A stretch of DNA of 64,000 nt from Microbacterium sp. Leaf288 (GCF_001422925.1 NZ_LMNI01000011.1:40129-104128); one strand, 5' to 3'. Positions 17,406 to 27,397 are shown, counted from the first letter of the stretch. Translations and numbers: made by a program. Notes: generated by a model from the sequence alone, not told the origin.

Positions 17406-17802
17406 GCGTCGACCTCCGCGGCTCTCGCGCGGCACGCGGCGTCGCGCCGCGAATCTCCTCGGGCACCTGCCTCAGCGGCCGGTCGCAGGGTTGCGCCGGT
17501 CGATGTGCAACTGTGAACGGTCATCATGATGAGATCTCGCCTTGCGTTAAGTGGAATGCTCTTCCGTATAGAAGAATAGATGATGGCGGCGGTCACCCGC
17601 CATTGGGGGTTGTGGTCGAGCGTATGAACACGGGAGTGGTGAGTCACCGGTGGTGGGCGGGCCGAGCCGGTTCCCGTGCCGGCGCGCGCTCAGCGGGCTA
17701 TGCACGTCGCCTGCACACACCGGATAACCTGACTGGACACGTACTTAGGAGAGCGCGGCGACTCGGAGCTCGGTGCGCCCGCAAGCCGTCACGGGGAGAC
17801 AA
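17406..17802. other. Regulatory gap between HCDH-like and IclR genes
   Basis: About 400 bases between divergent genes. It carries the CTTCCGTATAGAAG dyad at 17561-17574 and little else that can be named. Short open frames here have no ribosome sites. Confidence 0.5.
17561..17574. promoter_or_regulatory. Candidate IclR-type operator
   Basis: CTTCCGTATAGAAG is an inverted repeat (CTTC-6-GAAG, extended by T/A on each side). IclR-family sites often have a TTCC...GGAA or TTCCG core. It lies between the divergent HCDH-like and IclR genes. Similar CTTTCCGAAAG and TTCC half-sites occur in the 9.1-kb operon promoter. Tentative. Confidence 0.35.
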
Positions 17803-18579
17803 ATGACAGCCGGGGGTGATGACGAGCGGCTCGTCGGCGCTGACAGAGTCCTGGCGGTGATGGCGGCACTTGCCGAGCACCCTTCGGGGGCGACCCTCGA
17901 GGACGTGGCACAGCATGTCGGCGCCACCAAATCGACCGTTCATCGAGCGCTGGCAACGCTGCGACGGGCGGGTTTGGCGATGCAGCTTGGACGAGGTGTC
18001 TACATCCTCGGGGATGAGTTCTACCGGCTCGCCTTCAGCAGCTATGCGGCACGGCCAGAGCGCGCGCTCATCCAGCCGGCGATCGAAGAACTCGCACGAA
18101 GGTTCGGCGAGACGGTGCATTATGCGGTCTTGGACGGTCAAGAGGTGGTCTACAGGGCGAAGGTGGACCCGCCGACCGGGGCGATCCGGCTGACGTCGGT
18201 GATCGGTGGGCGCAATCCCGCATACGCCACGGGAGTCGGCAAGGTGCTGCTGGCTGACGCCGTGGGTTCAGAAGAGGAACTGCGAGCGCTGCTGGGCGAT
18301 CACTACCCGCAGCGCACCCCACGGACTATCAGGACCGCGGAAGAACTCTGGTCAGATCTCGTCCGCACTCGTGAACGCGGGTACGGTGTGGACGATCAAG
18401 AAAGTGAGATCGGAATCAACTGTGTCGCGCTGCCTGTCAAGCTCGCCGCGAACGCCCCCGCGGTCGGTGCCGTCAGTATCAGTGCGCTCGCATTCCGCCG
18501 CCCCCTCGCGGAGCTCATCGAGCGGGTAGACGAGATACAGTCCGTCATCTCGACCCTCCGGGGCTCAGCCGCCGAGTAG
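17803..18579 (+). CDS. IclR-family transcriptional regulator
   Basis: A 258-residue regulator. The winged helix lies at about residues 14-75 (ADRVLAVMAAL, then ATLEDVAQHVGATKSTVHRA, then LGDEFYRLA). An IclR effector domain follows (HYAVLDGQEVVYRAKV, ATGVGKVLLA, GYGVDDQESEIGINCVALPV, the last being the family's signature effector loop). The start at 17803 has GGGGAGA 5 bases upstream. IclR proteins near sugar-acid operons (KdgR type) bind 2-keto-3-deoxy acids, so this one probably controls the 8.3-17.4 kb pathway. Confidence 0.88.
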   Translation: MTAGGDDERLVGADRVLAVMAALAEHPSGATLEDVAQHVGATKSTVHRALATLRRAGLAMQLGRGVYILGDEFYRLAFSSYAARPERALIQPAIEELARRFGETVHYAVLDGQEVVYRAKVDPPTGAIRLTSVIGGRNPAYATGVGKVLLADAVGSEEELRALLGDHYPQRTPRTIRTAEELWSDLVRTRERGYGVDDQESEIGINCVALPVKLAANAPAVGAVSISALAFRRPLAELIERVDEIQSVISTLRGSAAE

Positions 18580-18718
18580 GGAACTCGTCGAGCCGCGCGA
18601 GCGCGTGTCCCGGCATCGGGCCCATCGGGTCCGGGGCTCGTGTCGCACCCGAACCTGCGGCCATCGCGTGTCGGCGCAGGCGGCCGGGAGTTCTGGTCGT
18701 GCGGGACCTCCCTCGGAT

Positions 18719-21340
18719 CTACTTGAGCAGCAGCTGGTGCGTACCCGGTCGCAGCTCCTCTTCATTTCCGTCGACGATGACGTCCGCGACCGATCCGGCC
18801 GGAACCTCGACGCGCAAGAGAAGTCCTCCCGGGCCGCGTTCCCAGGACACCGCGGCCTTCCCGCGCGGGGTGTCGTGATGGATTCTCGCGCCCGTGACTC
18901 GTTCGTCAGCCAGAGGCGACACCTCGAACCGCCTCCACCCGGGGGCGGTGAGCCGCATCCCGCCGACGCGTTGTTGAATCCATGACGCGACCGAGCCGAG
19001 GAAGTAGTGATTTCTCGAGCGGGCATCGGGATCCCACGACTCCAGCAGAGTCGCTTCGCCGTTGTCGAACCACACTCCCCAGCCCGGACGGGTCCGTTGC
19101 GTGAGGACGGTGAGCGCAAGATCATCACGGCCGGCTGCAGTGAGCACCGGCAGAAGGTGTCGGACGCCGATCGCGCCGACATCCAGGTGACCGTCTGTTC
19201 GCTGCTCAAGATCGTTGATCAGACTGGTGCGCACCGACGCGACATGTTCGGCGGGGACGGCGTTGAAGGCGAGCGGAAGAACATTGAGCACTTGCCGGTA
19301 TTCCACGCCGTCCACGGCGTAGTACCCCTGGGTCTCATCGAAGTAGGCGTGGTGGTATGCCGCGGCGGTGGATCGGGCCGCCCGTGCGTAGCTGGCCGCG
19401 CGGTCGTCATCCATCTCCTCGAGGACCGACGCCGTGTGCTGGAGCACGGTGACGGCCATCATGGTGGCCGTTGGAGCCATGCCTTCAGGGGGGATCGCGT
19501 ACCCAGGCGCGAGCCAATCGCTCCAACTCCGGTCTATCCAGAGGCCACCGTCGGTTCTGCTGAGCAACTGGTCTGCGAAGCGCACGATCATCGGTGCGTA
19601 CCGCTCTAGTACAGCGATGTCGCCGTACTCGCGGTACAGGTACCAGGGGACCAGTACCGCGGATGCTGCCCAAGCCGGATCGGAGTCGCGCATCGTGCCC
19701 GGGGTCGGAACGATCTGGGGGACGGCTCCATCCTCCCGTTGCGCATCGACGTGGTCGTCCATCCACTTTCGAAAGGGCTGGCGCAGGTCGAAGTGGTGTA
19801 GGAGGGCTTCGGTCGCCAGGTGCGCGTCGGCGGTCCAGCCGTTCTTCTCGTAGATCGGGGTATCGGTGGGGATGCCGTGCAGATTGTTGCGGAATGTGCG
19901 GCCGAAGGCGGAATCGATCCAGCCGATGAGAGGGTCGCTCGCTTCGAACTCGCCCATCTCCTGCAAAGGCGTGTAGATCGGTACTGCTCGCACGTACTCG
20001 ACTCGGAGGTCGCCGGTGACCTCGACCTGCATCCACCGGAAACCGCGGTAGCCGAACTGCGGTTCCCATTCATATGCGGTCACCGGGGCATCGATGATCA
20101 GCACGTCGACCTGGGCTTCTCCGGCGATGAGGACGTTGTTGCAGATCACCCGTCCAGCATCATCCCGCTGTTCCCCCGAGACCACACGAACTGTGCCGCT
20201 GCTCCCCGCGACGACACAGCGAACGCGACCGGTAATGACGGACCCGAAGTCCAGCACGGATCCGCCGCTGTCCAAGGTCTCGATGACAACGGGCGGCATC
20301 GGGGGATGGGCCGTAATCGGCTGATGGTGCGCTTCCGTGAGGGCGCCGCGCGGCGCGCTGACCACCGTGACCGGAGACCACTTCATCTCTTCATCGCCCA
20401 CGCGCCATGTCTCGCCACCGAACAGCAGGTCCTTCTCCACGGGCCCGGACGTGGTCTCCCAGTGCGGTCCGGTCATGAACTCCAGGGACCGGCCGTCGCT
20501 ATAGGCGACGTCGAGGCGGGCGAGGGCTGCCGGTTCCCGGTGCCAGGGCGCGACATTCCACCCCCAGATATCTCCACCGCGGGCCGAGTAGCGCTCTCGG
20601 CCAGCCTCGATGAGAATCTCGTTTCGGCCCGGGCGCAGCAGGTGACCGACGGGCCATGTGCGATAGAGAATCGTCTTGTCGTAATCAGTGACGGCCGGAC
20701 CGATCGCTTCGTTGCCGACCCGATGCCCGTTTATGCGGACCACCCCGCACCCTAGAACCACCGCGGTCAGGGTCGCGTCATGGACCGAACCTTCGACGGT
20801 GATCGTGCTGCGGAACCATGGGTTCGGGGCAGGATCCGTCTCGACGGCGAGGAGACGGGTCCCGGGCACCGGCTGCCCGTCACGTGTGGCCTGTCCGAGC
20901 ACTGAATTGGGGGATACACCGTCATCGCTGTGAGGTGCGGCATCCGCGGTATGCCATCCTGTGGTGCCTTGCTCGGCGCGGAGAACCAGCCGGTAGTGTC
21001 CAGCCGGTGCCGAGACCGGAAGTTCGACGAGCTGTCCGAACCAGTCCCAGATCAACTGCGGGCCCTGCACGGTCCGGTCAGTGATGAGCGTGCCGTCGAC
21101 GGACTCGAGGCGGAGGGTGAAGCGCGTATGGGCCGAGTAGGGGTCATCCACATCGCCCGGACCCGCCACGTCGACAGTGACCGCAGTGATCGGCCCGGAC
21201 ACATCGAACTCCTGGGCGATCTCGCCTCCTTCGTCCACCCAGTCGATGCGAGCGCGCCGATTCTCACGCGTTATGCGCTGGCTCGGCGGCACCGCACGCG
21301 AAATCCACTCGGCGCCTCGGAACGGATCGGTGTCAGTCAT
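18719..21340 (-). CDS. GH78 alpha-L-rhamnosidase (first)
   Basis: An 873-residue protein with GH78 architecture. The N-terminal beta-sandwich domains include GVVRINGHRVGNEAIGPAVT and the LLRPGRNEILIEAGRERYSA carbohydrate-binding-like domain. The (alpha/alpha)6 barrel starts near FGRTFRNNLHGIPTDTPIYE, with catalytic-region Asp/Glu in DTPIYEKNGWTADAHLATEA. A C-terminal sandwich (HHDTPRGKAAVSWERG) closes it. No signal peptide, so it acts inside the cell on imported rhamnosides and frees L-rhamnose for the operon at 9-16 kb. The start at 21340 has CGGAG upstream. It heads leftwards after the EstB-like gene (133-bp gap) and has no TTGCGCAA site of its own. Confidence 0.85.
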   Translation of the reverse strand: MTDTDPFRGAEWISRAVPPSQRITRENRRARIDWVDEGGEIAQEFDVSGPITAVTVDVAGPGDVDDPYSAHTRFTLRLESVDGTLITDRTVQGPQLIWDWFGQLVELPVSAPAGHYRLVLRAEQGTTGWHTADAAPHSDDGVSPNSVLGQATRDGQPVPGTRLLAVETDPAPNPWFRSTITVEGSVHDATLTAVVLGCGVVRINGHRVGNEAIGPAVTDYDKTILYRTWPVGHLLRPGRNEILIEAGRERYSARGGDIWGWNVAPWHREPAALARLDVAYSDGRSLEFMTGPHWETTSGPVEKDLLFGGETWRVGDEEMKWSPVTVVSAPRGALTEAHHQPITAHPPMPPVVIETLDSGGSVLDFGSVITGRVRCVVAGSSGTVRVVSGEQRDDAGRVICNNVLIAGEAQVDVLIIDAPVTAYEWEPQFGYRGFRWMQVEVTGDLRVEYVRAVPIYTPLQEMGEFEASDPLIGWIDSAFGRTFRNNLHGIPTDTPIYEKNGWTADAHLATEALLHHFDLRQPFRKWMDDHVDAQREDGAVPQIVPTPGTMRDSDPAWAASAVLVPWYLYREYGDIAVLERYAPMIVRFADQLLSRTDGGLWIDRSWSDWLAPGYAIPPEGMAPTATMMAVTVLQHTASVLEEMDDDRAASYARAARSTAAAYHHAYFDETQGYYAVDGVEYRQVLNVLPLAFNAVPAEHVASVRTSLINDLEQRTDGHLDVGAIGVRHLLPVLTAAGRDDLALTVLTQRTRPGWGVWFDNGEATLLESWDPDARSRNHYFLGSVASWIQQRVGGMRLTAPGWRRFEVSPLADERVTGARIHHDTPRGKAAVSWERGPGGLLLRVEVPAGSVADVIVDGNEEELRPGTHQLLLK

Positions 21341-21473
21341 TGCGTTACTCCGGTGGGGGGGTGAGTACAGCGCCACGAGGTCAGCGGGCGCGGACTCCGC
21401 GAGCGCTGCACATGACGTCGGGGGACACGAAGGCCCGGATTTGGGTTCGGTTGCCAGCTGCGAGGGCCGCTCG

Positions 21474-22640
21474 CTATCCGAGTGCGTCGCGGAGGGCAGT
21501 CGTCACGCTGATCCCACGATCCATGTCCAGCATCCGATTGGTCACGTAGGCGAATCCCACGCGGGCGTCGGGATCAGCGAATGCCACCTGACCACCGGCG
21601 CCGTCGTGCCCGAACGACGCCGGGGTGAGGTAGGGGTCCCAGTCGGTGGGGATCATCACCCCCGCGCCCCACGCCTGGTACGGAGCCGGACCACTGTTGA
21701 AGAACGGGAGCCCTGCACTGCGAGGCCTCGCCATCGCCTCGGCAGTCTCCGTGGTCCATAGCCGCACACCGCGGGTCTCAGCGACGGTGGCGGACCAGAT
21801 GCGTGCGAGACCCGTCGCGCTCGATATCGCGCCGGCTCCGCCGATCTCCGCGGCGTGCAGGTCACGCCCGTTGAAACCGTCCGCTGGACCAAGGAGGTCG
21901 GCTTCCAGCGCACCGCCCAGCGTGACCGCCCTCTCAAGCCACTCCGCATCGGGATTCTCATCTCCGGGCGGCGGCCAAGCTACAGCGGGCTGACCTTGAA
22001 CGAGCCGGGCCACCCGCGGTTCGAGGTCGCCGGGAAGGCCGAGCCAGGTGTCTGCCCCGAGAGGCTCGGCAACCTCGGCGGCGAGGAACTCGCCGAGCGA
22101 ACGGCCCGATATCCGGGCGATGATCTCGGCAGTGATCGCCCCCACCGTCACGGCGTGATACTGGTGCGCCGCTCCCGGCGTCCAGAAAGGCTTCTCAGCG
22201 GCGATGATGCGCGCGAACTCGGCGCCGTCGAGGAGCTGCTCGAGTGTCACGTCGACCCGGGGCGCTGGGACCCCGGCGCGGTGCGCGAGCGCATCGCCGA
22301 CGGAGACCCGGCCCTTGCCGTGAGCTGCGAACTCGGGCCAGATGTCGGCGACCGGGACGTCGAGGGAAGGCAGGGCGCCGGACTCGAGCAGGCGTCCGAT
22401 GGCGATCGCCGCCAATCCTTTCGTGCACGAGAAGACGACGGTCAGCGTATCGGGTTGCCAGGGCGCCCCGGTGCGCTCATCGGCCGTGCCGCCTCGCGCC
22501 TCGATCACCTGCTGCCCGTCCAGCCACACGGACAGGGCGGCGCCGCTGCGCTCCGTCTCGGCGAGGGTCTTCGCGAACGCGTCAACGACGGGCGCGAATC
22601 GGTCCTCGGCGATCAGATCTACGGATACGTCGCGCGTCAT
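21474..22640 (-). CDS. EstB-like serine hydrolase (class C beta-lactamase fold)
   Basis: A 388-residue protein of the beta-lactamase / EstB family. It has SxxK as FSCTKGLAA (Ser about residue 70), the Tyr motif near HQYHAVTVG, and a C-terminal FGHDGAGGQVAFADP box in place of KTG. Such proteins are mostly esterases or transacylases rather than lactamases. In this locus it could remove acyl groups from glycosides. Start at 22640 (Met before TRDVSV). It lies between GH2 and GH78 on the same strand, 31 bases from GH2, so probably co-transcribed. A deleted copy survives at 3566-3735. Confidence 0.82.
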   Translation of the reverse strand: MTRDVSVDLIAEDRFAPVVDAFAKTLAETERSGAALSVWLDGQQVIEARGGTADERTGAPWQPDTLTVVFSCTKGLAAIAIGRLLESGALPSLDVPVADIWPEFAAHGKGRVSVGDALAHRAGVPAPRVDVTLEQLLDGAEFARIIAAEKPFWTPGAAHQYHAVTVGAITAEIIARISGRSLGEFLAAEVAEPLGADTWLGLPGDLEPRVARLVQGQPAVAWPPPGDENPDAEWLERAVTLGGALEADLLGPADGFNGRDLHAAEIGGAGAISSATGLARIWSATVAETRGVRLWTTETAEAMARPRSAGLPFFNSGPAPYQAWGAGVMIPTDWDPYLTPASFGHDGAGGQVAFADPDARVGFAYVTNRMLDMDRGISVTTALRDALG

Positions 22641-22671
22641 GGCGTGTTTCCTCTCATGCTGGTATGGCCGG

Positions 22672-25089
22672 TCATGCGGACACGGCGCGCAGATCAACTT
22701 TCACGGTGTCGAGCCGCTCGCTCGACACCGTGAGGACAATGGGTCCCTCGCCCGTCGGCCGTACGATCGCGAGCGCGCGTCCCTCGAACGTGGTGTGGCG
22801 GCCAGTCCGGTACCCCTCGGTCGTGGTCGGGCGGGCGCTGCCGAACCCCTGCAGGACTCCTGCGCCGCGCACCTCCGCGGTGACCTCGCGGTCGTCGCAG
22901 GTGATGAGCGTTCCGGCTGCATCGCGCAACTCGACGGTGACGAAGGCGAGGTCCCGATGATCGGCCGTCAACTCTCGGCGATCAGGGGTTGCCTGGAGCA
23001 TCGTGGGCAGTGTTGCCGATCGCAGAGTGCTCCTGCCTTGCTCCTGGCCGCCGGAATATGCCACGGCGACCAGTTCGCCCTGCGCGTAGGGCACGTGGAA
23101 GGGTGACCGGAAGGCCACATCGCGGCCGGCGGGCTTTCGCCCGAGGACGTCGCCGTTGAGAATCAGCTCCACCTCGTCCGCGTCGGCGTATACCTCGACC
23201 GACATCGCTGTCCCCGCCTCTACGTTCCAGGTCCAGCTGCTTGTGGAGTCCGCCCACGCCCATTGTGTCGCCTGCGGCGCCCGCTCCCGCTGAGTGGGCC
23301 GCAGGACGGCGATGTAAGGTCCCGCTGCCAGCCCGTAGACGATCTCGCGATAGTACGACTGCGGCCTGCGGTATCCGGTGAGGTCGAGGTCGCCGCACCA
23401 CGCCGCGATCCAGGGATATGCGCCGAGGAAGGTGTCCTTTTCGTCGGCGAACGCGTGGCGTCCGAGGCCGACCTCGCCGAGATAGTCGAAGCCGGTCCAG
23501 GTGAAGTCCCCGATCACATGCGGAAGACGCTCGACCAGATCCCAGCCGAGCGCGATCTGCGCAGTGAACGTCTCGCTGCCGACGATGACGCGATTGGGGA
23601 AGAGGTCACGATCTCGTTCGTACCGCGCTTCGCCGTAGTTCATGCCCGCGACGTCGAGGACGGAGAACGACTCCTCCGTGCGTCGGGTGACGAAGTCTGC
23701 CGCGTTGAGCGGGTTGGCGATTCCGGTGTCATCGGCCAGGACGTCGTTCACGCCGGCAGCCGACTCGCGGCTGGTCGCAGTGAGAGCCTCCTCGAGCGTG
23801 GAGACGATGCCGTTGATCCCGTTCGTCACGTAGCGCGTGCTGTCCAGCGAGCGCACCTTCTCGGCGATGCGCCTGCCGAGGGCCGAACCGTGAGGGTCAC
23901 CCGTCTCGGGGATCTCGTTCCCGACCGAGTACATGATCACGCTCGGGTGGTTGCGGTCCTTGACGACCATGGCTTCGATGTCGCGTTCCCACCAGTCCGT
24001 GAACGCCAGCGAGTAGTCGAATGCGGATTTCCCCTCCGCCCACATGTCGAACGCTTCGTCGATCACCAGCACGCCGAGCCGGTCGCAGGCGTCCAGTAGC
24101 GACGAGCTGGCGGGGTAGTGCGAGCTTCGGATGGCGTTGAAGCCCGCTGCCTTGAGCAGTTCGACCCGGCGTTCCTCGGCGCGGCCGATCGTGGCCGCGC
24201 CGAGGATGCCGTTGTCATGGTGGACGCAAGCGCCGCGCAGCTTGATGACTTCGCCGTTCACGCGCAGACCGTGCACCGGATCGAGCTGAAGCCGACGGAT
24301 GCCGAACACCACCGTCGACTCATCGATCGCGGCATCCTCGCGCGTCGCAGTGACAACGGCTCGATAGAGGTGGGGATGGTCCACTCCCCAGAGTGCGGGC
24401 GTGTGCACATACATGCGCAGTCGCGTCACGGCCGTCTCCGCAGCACGGAGTGTGACGGGTGCTGTTGCCTGCGCGGAGACGACATCGTCCGGTCCGCCGA
24501 CGAGCTGGACGCTGACGCGGACGCTGTCAGTCGCCGTGCTCTCGTTGGCTATCGTGACCGCGACCTCGACCGTGGTCACATCCTCACCGACGTCCGGTGT
24601 GGTCACCAGGACGCCGTCGTGCGAAATGTGAACGAGATCGGAAACGATCAGGTGGGTGTCGCGGAAGATCCCTCCGCCGCTGTACCAGCGGGAGTCGTCG
24701 TGCACCCGCGCATCCACGCGGATCTCATTGGTCTCGCCGTACCGCAGGAAGGGATCGAGCGCGACGGCGAACGAGGAGTACCCGTACGGCCGCTGACCCG
24801 CGAACGCCGAGTTGACGAAGACCATCGCGTCGCGGTAGACCCCCTCGAACACCAGCGTCACGCGCTTGTCGCGCCATTCGACGGGCACATCGATCGACTT
24901 CGAGTACTCGAAGGCGCCGCCCGGAAAATATGCATGCTCCGGTCTGTTCGTCGGGGCGCGGTCCAGGTCCAACACCGCGTCGTGGGGAAGAGTGATGGGG
25001 ACGGCCTGCGGCCGACTTCCGCCGAGAGCGGCGAAGATGCTGGCCCACGGGCGCACCGTCCATCCGTCGTTGAAGGAAACCTGCGTCAT
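22672..25089 (-). CDS. GH2-family glycosidase (first of three)
   Basis: An 805-residue GH2 enzyme with a jelly-roll sugar-binding domain (FNDGWTVRP..., SRWYSGGGIFRDTHL), an Ig-like domain and a TIM barrel. The HHDNGILGAA motif is typical of the DUF4982-containing beta-galactosidase group, and the acid/base Glu is in YSVGNEIPETG. Then come IVGSETF (probable nucleophile), the DUF4982 region (YADADEVELILNGDVLGRKP) and a C-terminal Ig domain. The substrate within GH2 (beta-galactoside, alpha-L-arabinopyranoside or glucuronide) cannot be fixed. No signal peptide. The start at 25089 has GAGAGGA upstream. Confidence 0.88.
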   Translation of the reverse strand: MTQVSFNDGWTVRPWASIFAALGGSRPQAVPITLPHDAVLDLDRAPTNRPEHAYFPGGAFEYSKSIDVPVEWRDKRVTLVFEGVYRDAMVFVNSAFAGQRPYGYSSFAVALDPFLRYGETNEIRVDARVHDDSRWYSGGGIFRDTHLIVSDLVHISHDGVLVTTPDVGEDVTTVEVAVTIANESTATDSVRVSVQLVGGPDDVVSAQATAPVTLRAAETAVTRLRMYVHTPALWGVDHPHLYRAVVTATREDAAIDESTVVFGIRRLQLDPVHGLRVNGEVIKLRGACVHHDNGILGAATIGRAEERRVELLKAAGFNAIRSSHYPASSSLLDACDRLGVLVIDEAFDMWAEGKSAFDYSLAFTDWWERDIEAMVVKDRNHPSVIMYSVGNEIPETGDPHGSALGRRIAEKVRSLDSTRYVTNGINGIVSTLEEALTATSRESAAGVNDVLADDTGIANPLNAADFVTRRTEESFSVLDVAGMNYGEARYERDRDLFPNRVIVGSETFTAQIALGWDLVERLPHVIGDFTWTGFDYLGEVGLGRHAFADEKDTFLGAYPWIAAWCGDLDLTGYRRPQSYYREIVYGLAAGPYIAVLRPTQRERAPQATQWAWADSTSSWTWNVEAGTAMSVEVYADADEVELILNGDVLGRKPAGRDVAFRSPFHVPYAQGELVAVAYSGGQEQGRSTLRSATLPTMLQATPDRRELTADHRDLAFVTVELRDAAGTLITCDDREVTAEVRGAGVLQGFGSARPTTTEGYRTGRHTTFEGRALAIVRPTGEGPIVLTVSSERLDTVKVDLRAVSA

Positions 25090-25173
25090 CTGATTCCTCT
25101 CGCCCGCCCATCCCGGGCAGGGTCGTTCGGGCGAACGGGGCCGCCGCACCCGCGTGCGGCGGCCCCGTTGGTC

Positions 25174-27297
25174 TTATCGAGCCGCGATCGATTCGACCCC
25201 GCTCGTCTTGCCGGAGTTGTCGGTGGCGCGATACTCGATGACCAATTTCGAGCTTGTCGCCTTGATCGGTCCGGAATACATCTGCCATGCGGATGGCGCG
25301 TCCCCCGGCTTCTTGATCGTGCGGTACTCGATCGCGGCGACTCCCGAGTAGTCGTCGGTGGCGATGAGAGACACCGCGTGCTTCTTGAGCACGGCCGTGA
25401 CGACGGGCGCGGCGCCCTGGTGCACGACGACCCGGACCCGGTCGAGGTTCCGAACCTGCGCGTTGGGATCGCCGACGTCGCCCTCCCGATCCGCGGCGAC
25501 ACGCGCGCCGACGAAGACCGTACCCGCGGTTGTGTAGGTGTGCGTGACGCTGGTGGACACCTCATTCGCCGGATTGCCCAGGGCGGCATCCTCGAACGCG
25601 CCTGTCCCGAGATAGTCGAACGAGGCCTTCACGACCTTACCGAGTCCGTCGGGAACGTCGGCGGTGAGGTCCAGCTTCACGGCCTGACCGGTCTCGACGT
25701 CGACTCGATCGTCGCCGTCGATGCTCAAGGCAGCGGTGAGCTGGATTCCGCCACGGGCGTCGGCGTCCGAGCCGACGATGATCTGTGAGTCTCGGAGCTC
25801 ATACTGCGTGGACGGCGGCGCGGCAACGCCGTCCTCCACCCAGCTTGCGAGGTCGCGCAGCGCTTGCTCGATCATGCCGTAATAGTCGACGAGACTTGCC
25901 GCGCGTTCTCCGGCCGTATCCGCTCCCTGGTGGTCGGCACGATCGTTGAAGTAGACCCGGTAGGACTCATCAGCCTCCGCGCCCAGGCTCTGCTCGACGC
26001 GTTGGCGGTACCAGTCGGTGTGCAAGGGCAATGCGTCGACGTCGTAGAGGTTGGACACGACGATGACCTTTCCGTTGACCGACCCGTCGAACGCGGTATT
26101 TCCCGCCACTGAGCCGAAGCGCGGAGGTTCGCCCACGGCGCGCTGCGGGTAAAGCGGAGTGCCATCGGGGTTGCGGAACTGATCAAACGCGATCCATCCC
26201 TGATCGGCTCCGGGGAGCTGGTAGCGGTAGGCGAACCGCTTGGCGATATTCCAGCGGTGCTCGACGGTGTCGCCCATCTTGACGAGTTCGGCGCGCACCC
26301 GTACGCCGAGCGGCGAGTCTTCAGCGCCGAGGTAACCTGCAGTGTTCCAGAAGTCGTCGACGTATGTCGGGTCGTAGGGCAGCGGCGTGTCGGAGTCCAG
26401 CCCGGTACCGAAGAATCTGCTGTCTCTTCCGAGTAGATAGTCGGGGTTCTCCCACGCTTTCCAGGGGATGCCGAGCAGGTGAAGCTCGGTGAGCATGGCA
26501 CGTTCAGCATCGTCGAGGCTCGCGTAGGGGTCGCCGCTTCCTCCGGGCATCAGGGCATCCCTGATTTCGGGGGCCTTGTCGGCGAGGATCAACTCGGCCG
26601 CGGACCGGCCGTTCGTGGGGTAGCTGTTCGGTTGTGGCACGGCCTGAACGACGGGCACGAACCCTTGCCAGACTCCTTCGACATTCTCAGCGGCGCCGAC
26701 TGTCTGCAGGGAACCACCGCTCAGTCCGTAGAGGTAGCCGAAGATCTCGCGGTCGCTGCCGTAATAGTCCTCCGCCAGGTCCTCTGCGAACTTCGCAGCT
26801 GCGGCCGCGTGCCGGTATCCCAGGGAAAGGAAGTCGTTTCCGGCTTGGACGACGTAGCCCCCGCTCGCCAGCCCGAATTCGATCGCGCGGTCGGCAGCCT
26901 GGGACGTGTTCTCCCCAGGCGCGAACGTGATGGGGTAGGTGTACTGGAAGAAGCGCCCGTCCCACTCATCCTTGTCCGGTTCGGGGTGAAGGTAGACGTT
27001 GAACTGGATGTTCGTGCCTTCGAAGTGGCCGGAGACGCGGTGGTGGGGGACGGGGGAGGTCTCGTCGATCTCGGTGTCGACGACCGGCTGCGCGTACAGC
27101 GGGTCACTGCAGTCGGCGGTGATCTGCCAGGCCCCGGCCGCGTCCGGATAACAAGGAACCGGCTCATCGGCGACTGCTGCCGAGCTGGTCAGTGCGGTTG
27201 CGACGAGGGCGAGAGCAGTACCTGCGGCTGCAGCCCAATGGCGCGGAGTCCGCCTGCCAACTCGATCCTTCCGGGTTGTGGCCAATGAGTCGTTCAC
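25174..27297 (-). CDS. Secreted tannase-like alpha/beta hydrolase with PKD-like and C-terminal beta-domains
   Basis: A 707-residue protein. The N-terminus has RKDRVGRRTPRHW followed by a hydrophobic stretch and AVA/DEP cleavage near residue 44, a Sec or Tat-like signal peptide. The hydrolase domain has YLYGLSGGSLQTVG as nucleophile elbow, AENVEGVWQGFVP, and PTYVDDFWNTAGYLGAE shared with the paralogue at 3762-5795. A PKD-like domain follows from about residue 540, then a C-terminal OmpL47-like beta-domain (IEYRTIKKPG, VIEYRATDNSGKTSGVE). It probably cleaves ester-linked aromatic or acyl groups outside the cell. It precedes the GH2 gene by 84 bases on the same strand. Confidence 0.68.
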   Translation of the reverse strand: MNDSLATTRKDRVGRRTPRHWAAAAGTALALVATALTSSAAVADEPVPCYPDAAGAWQITADCSDPLYAQPVVDTEIDETSPVPHHRVSGHFEGTNIQFNVYLHPEPDKDEWDGRFFQYTYPITFAPGENTSQAADRAIEFGLASGGYVVQAGNDFLSLGYRHAAAAAKFAEDLAEDYYGSDREIFGYLYGLSGGSLQTVGAAENVEGVWQGFVPVVQAVPQPNSYPTNGRSAAELILADKAPEIRDALMPGGSGDPYASLDDAERAMLTELHLLGIPWKAWENPDYLLGRDSRFFGTGLDSDTPLPYDPTYVDDFWNTAGYLGAEDSPLGVRVRAELVKMGDTVEHRWNIAKRFAYRYQLPGADQGWIAFDQFRNPDGTPLYPQRAVGEPPRFGSVAGNTAFDGSVNGKVIVVSNLYDVDALPLHTDWYRQRVEQSLGAEADESYRVYFNDRADHQGADTAGERAASLVDYYGMIEQALRDLASWVEDGVAAPPSTQYELRDSQIIVGSDADARGGIQLTAALSIDGDDRVDVETGQAVKLDLTADVPDGLGKVVKASFDYLGTGAFEDAALGNPANEVSTSVTHTYTTAGTVFVGARVAADREGDVGDPNAQVRNLDRVRVVVHQGAAPVVTAVLKKHAVSLIATDDYSGVAAIEYRTIKKPGDAPSAWQMYSGPIKATSSKLVIEYRATDNSGKTSGVESIAAR

Positions 27298-27397
27298 GTG
27301 ATTTCAACTTCCTCGTTGATGGCGCAGCTCAAACCAGACTGCTCGGGTGGTGGCGACTGCCGTGCAAGGTGTCGCTGAGAGCACTGCATGGTGATTC

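Noticed and set aside
21474..22640. True beta-lactamase (antibiotic resistance)
   Set aside because: No signal peptide, HDGAGG in place of KTG, and a position between glycosidase genes; EstB-like esterase fits better.
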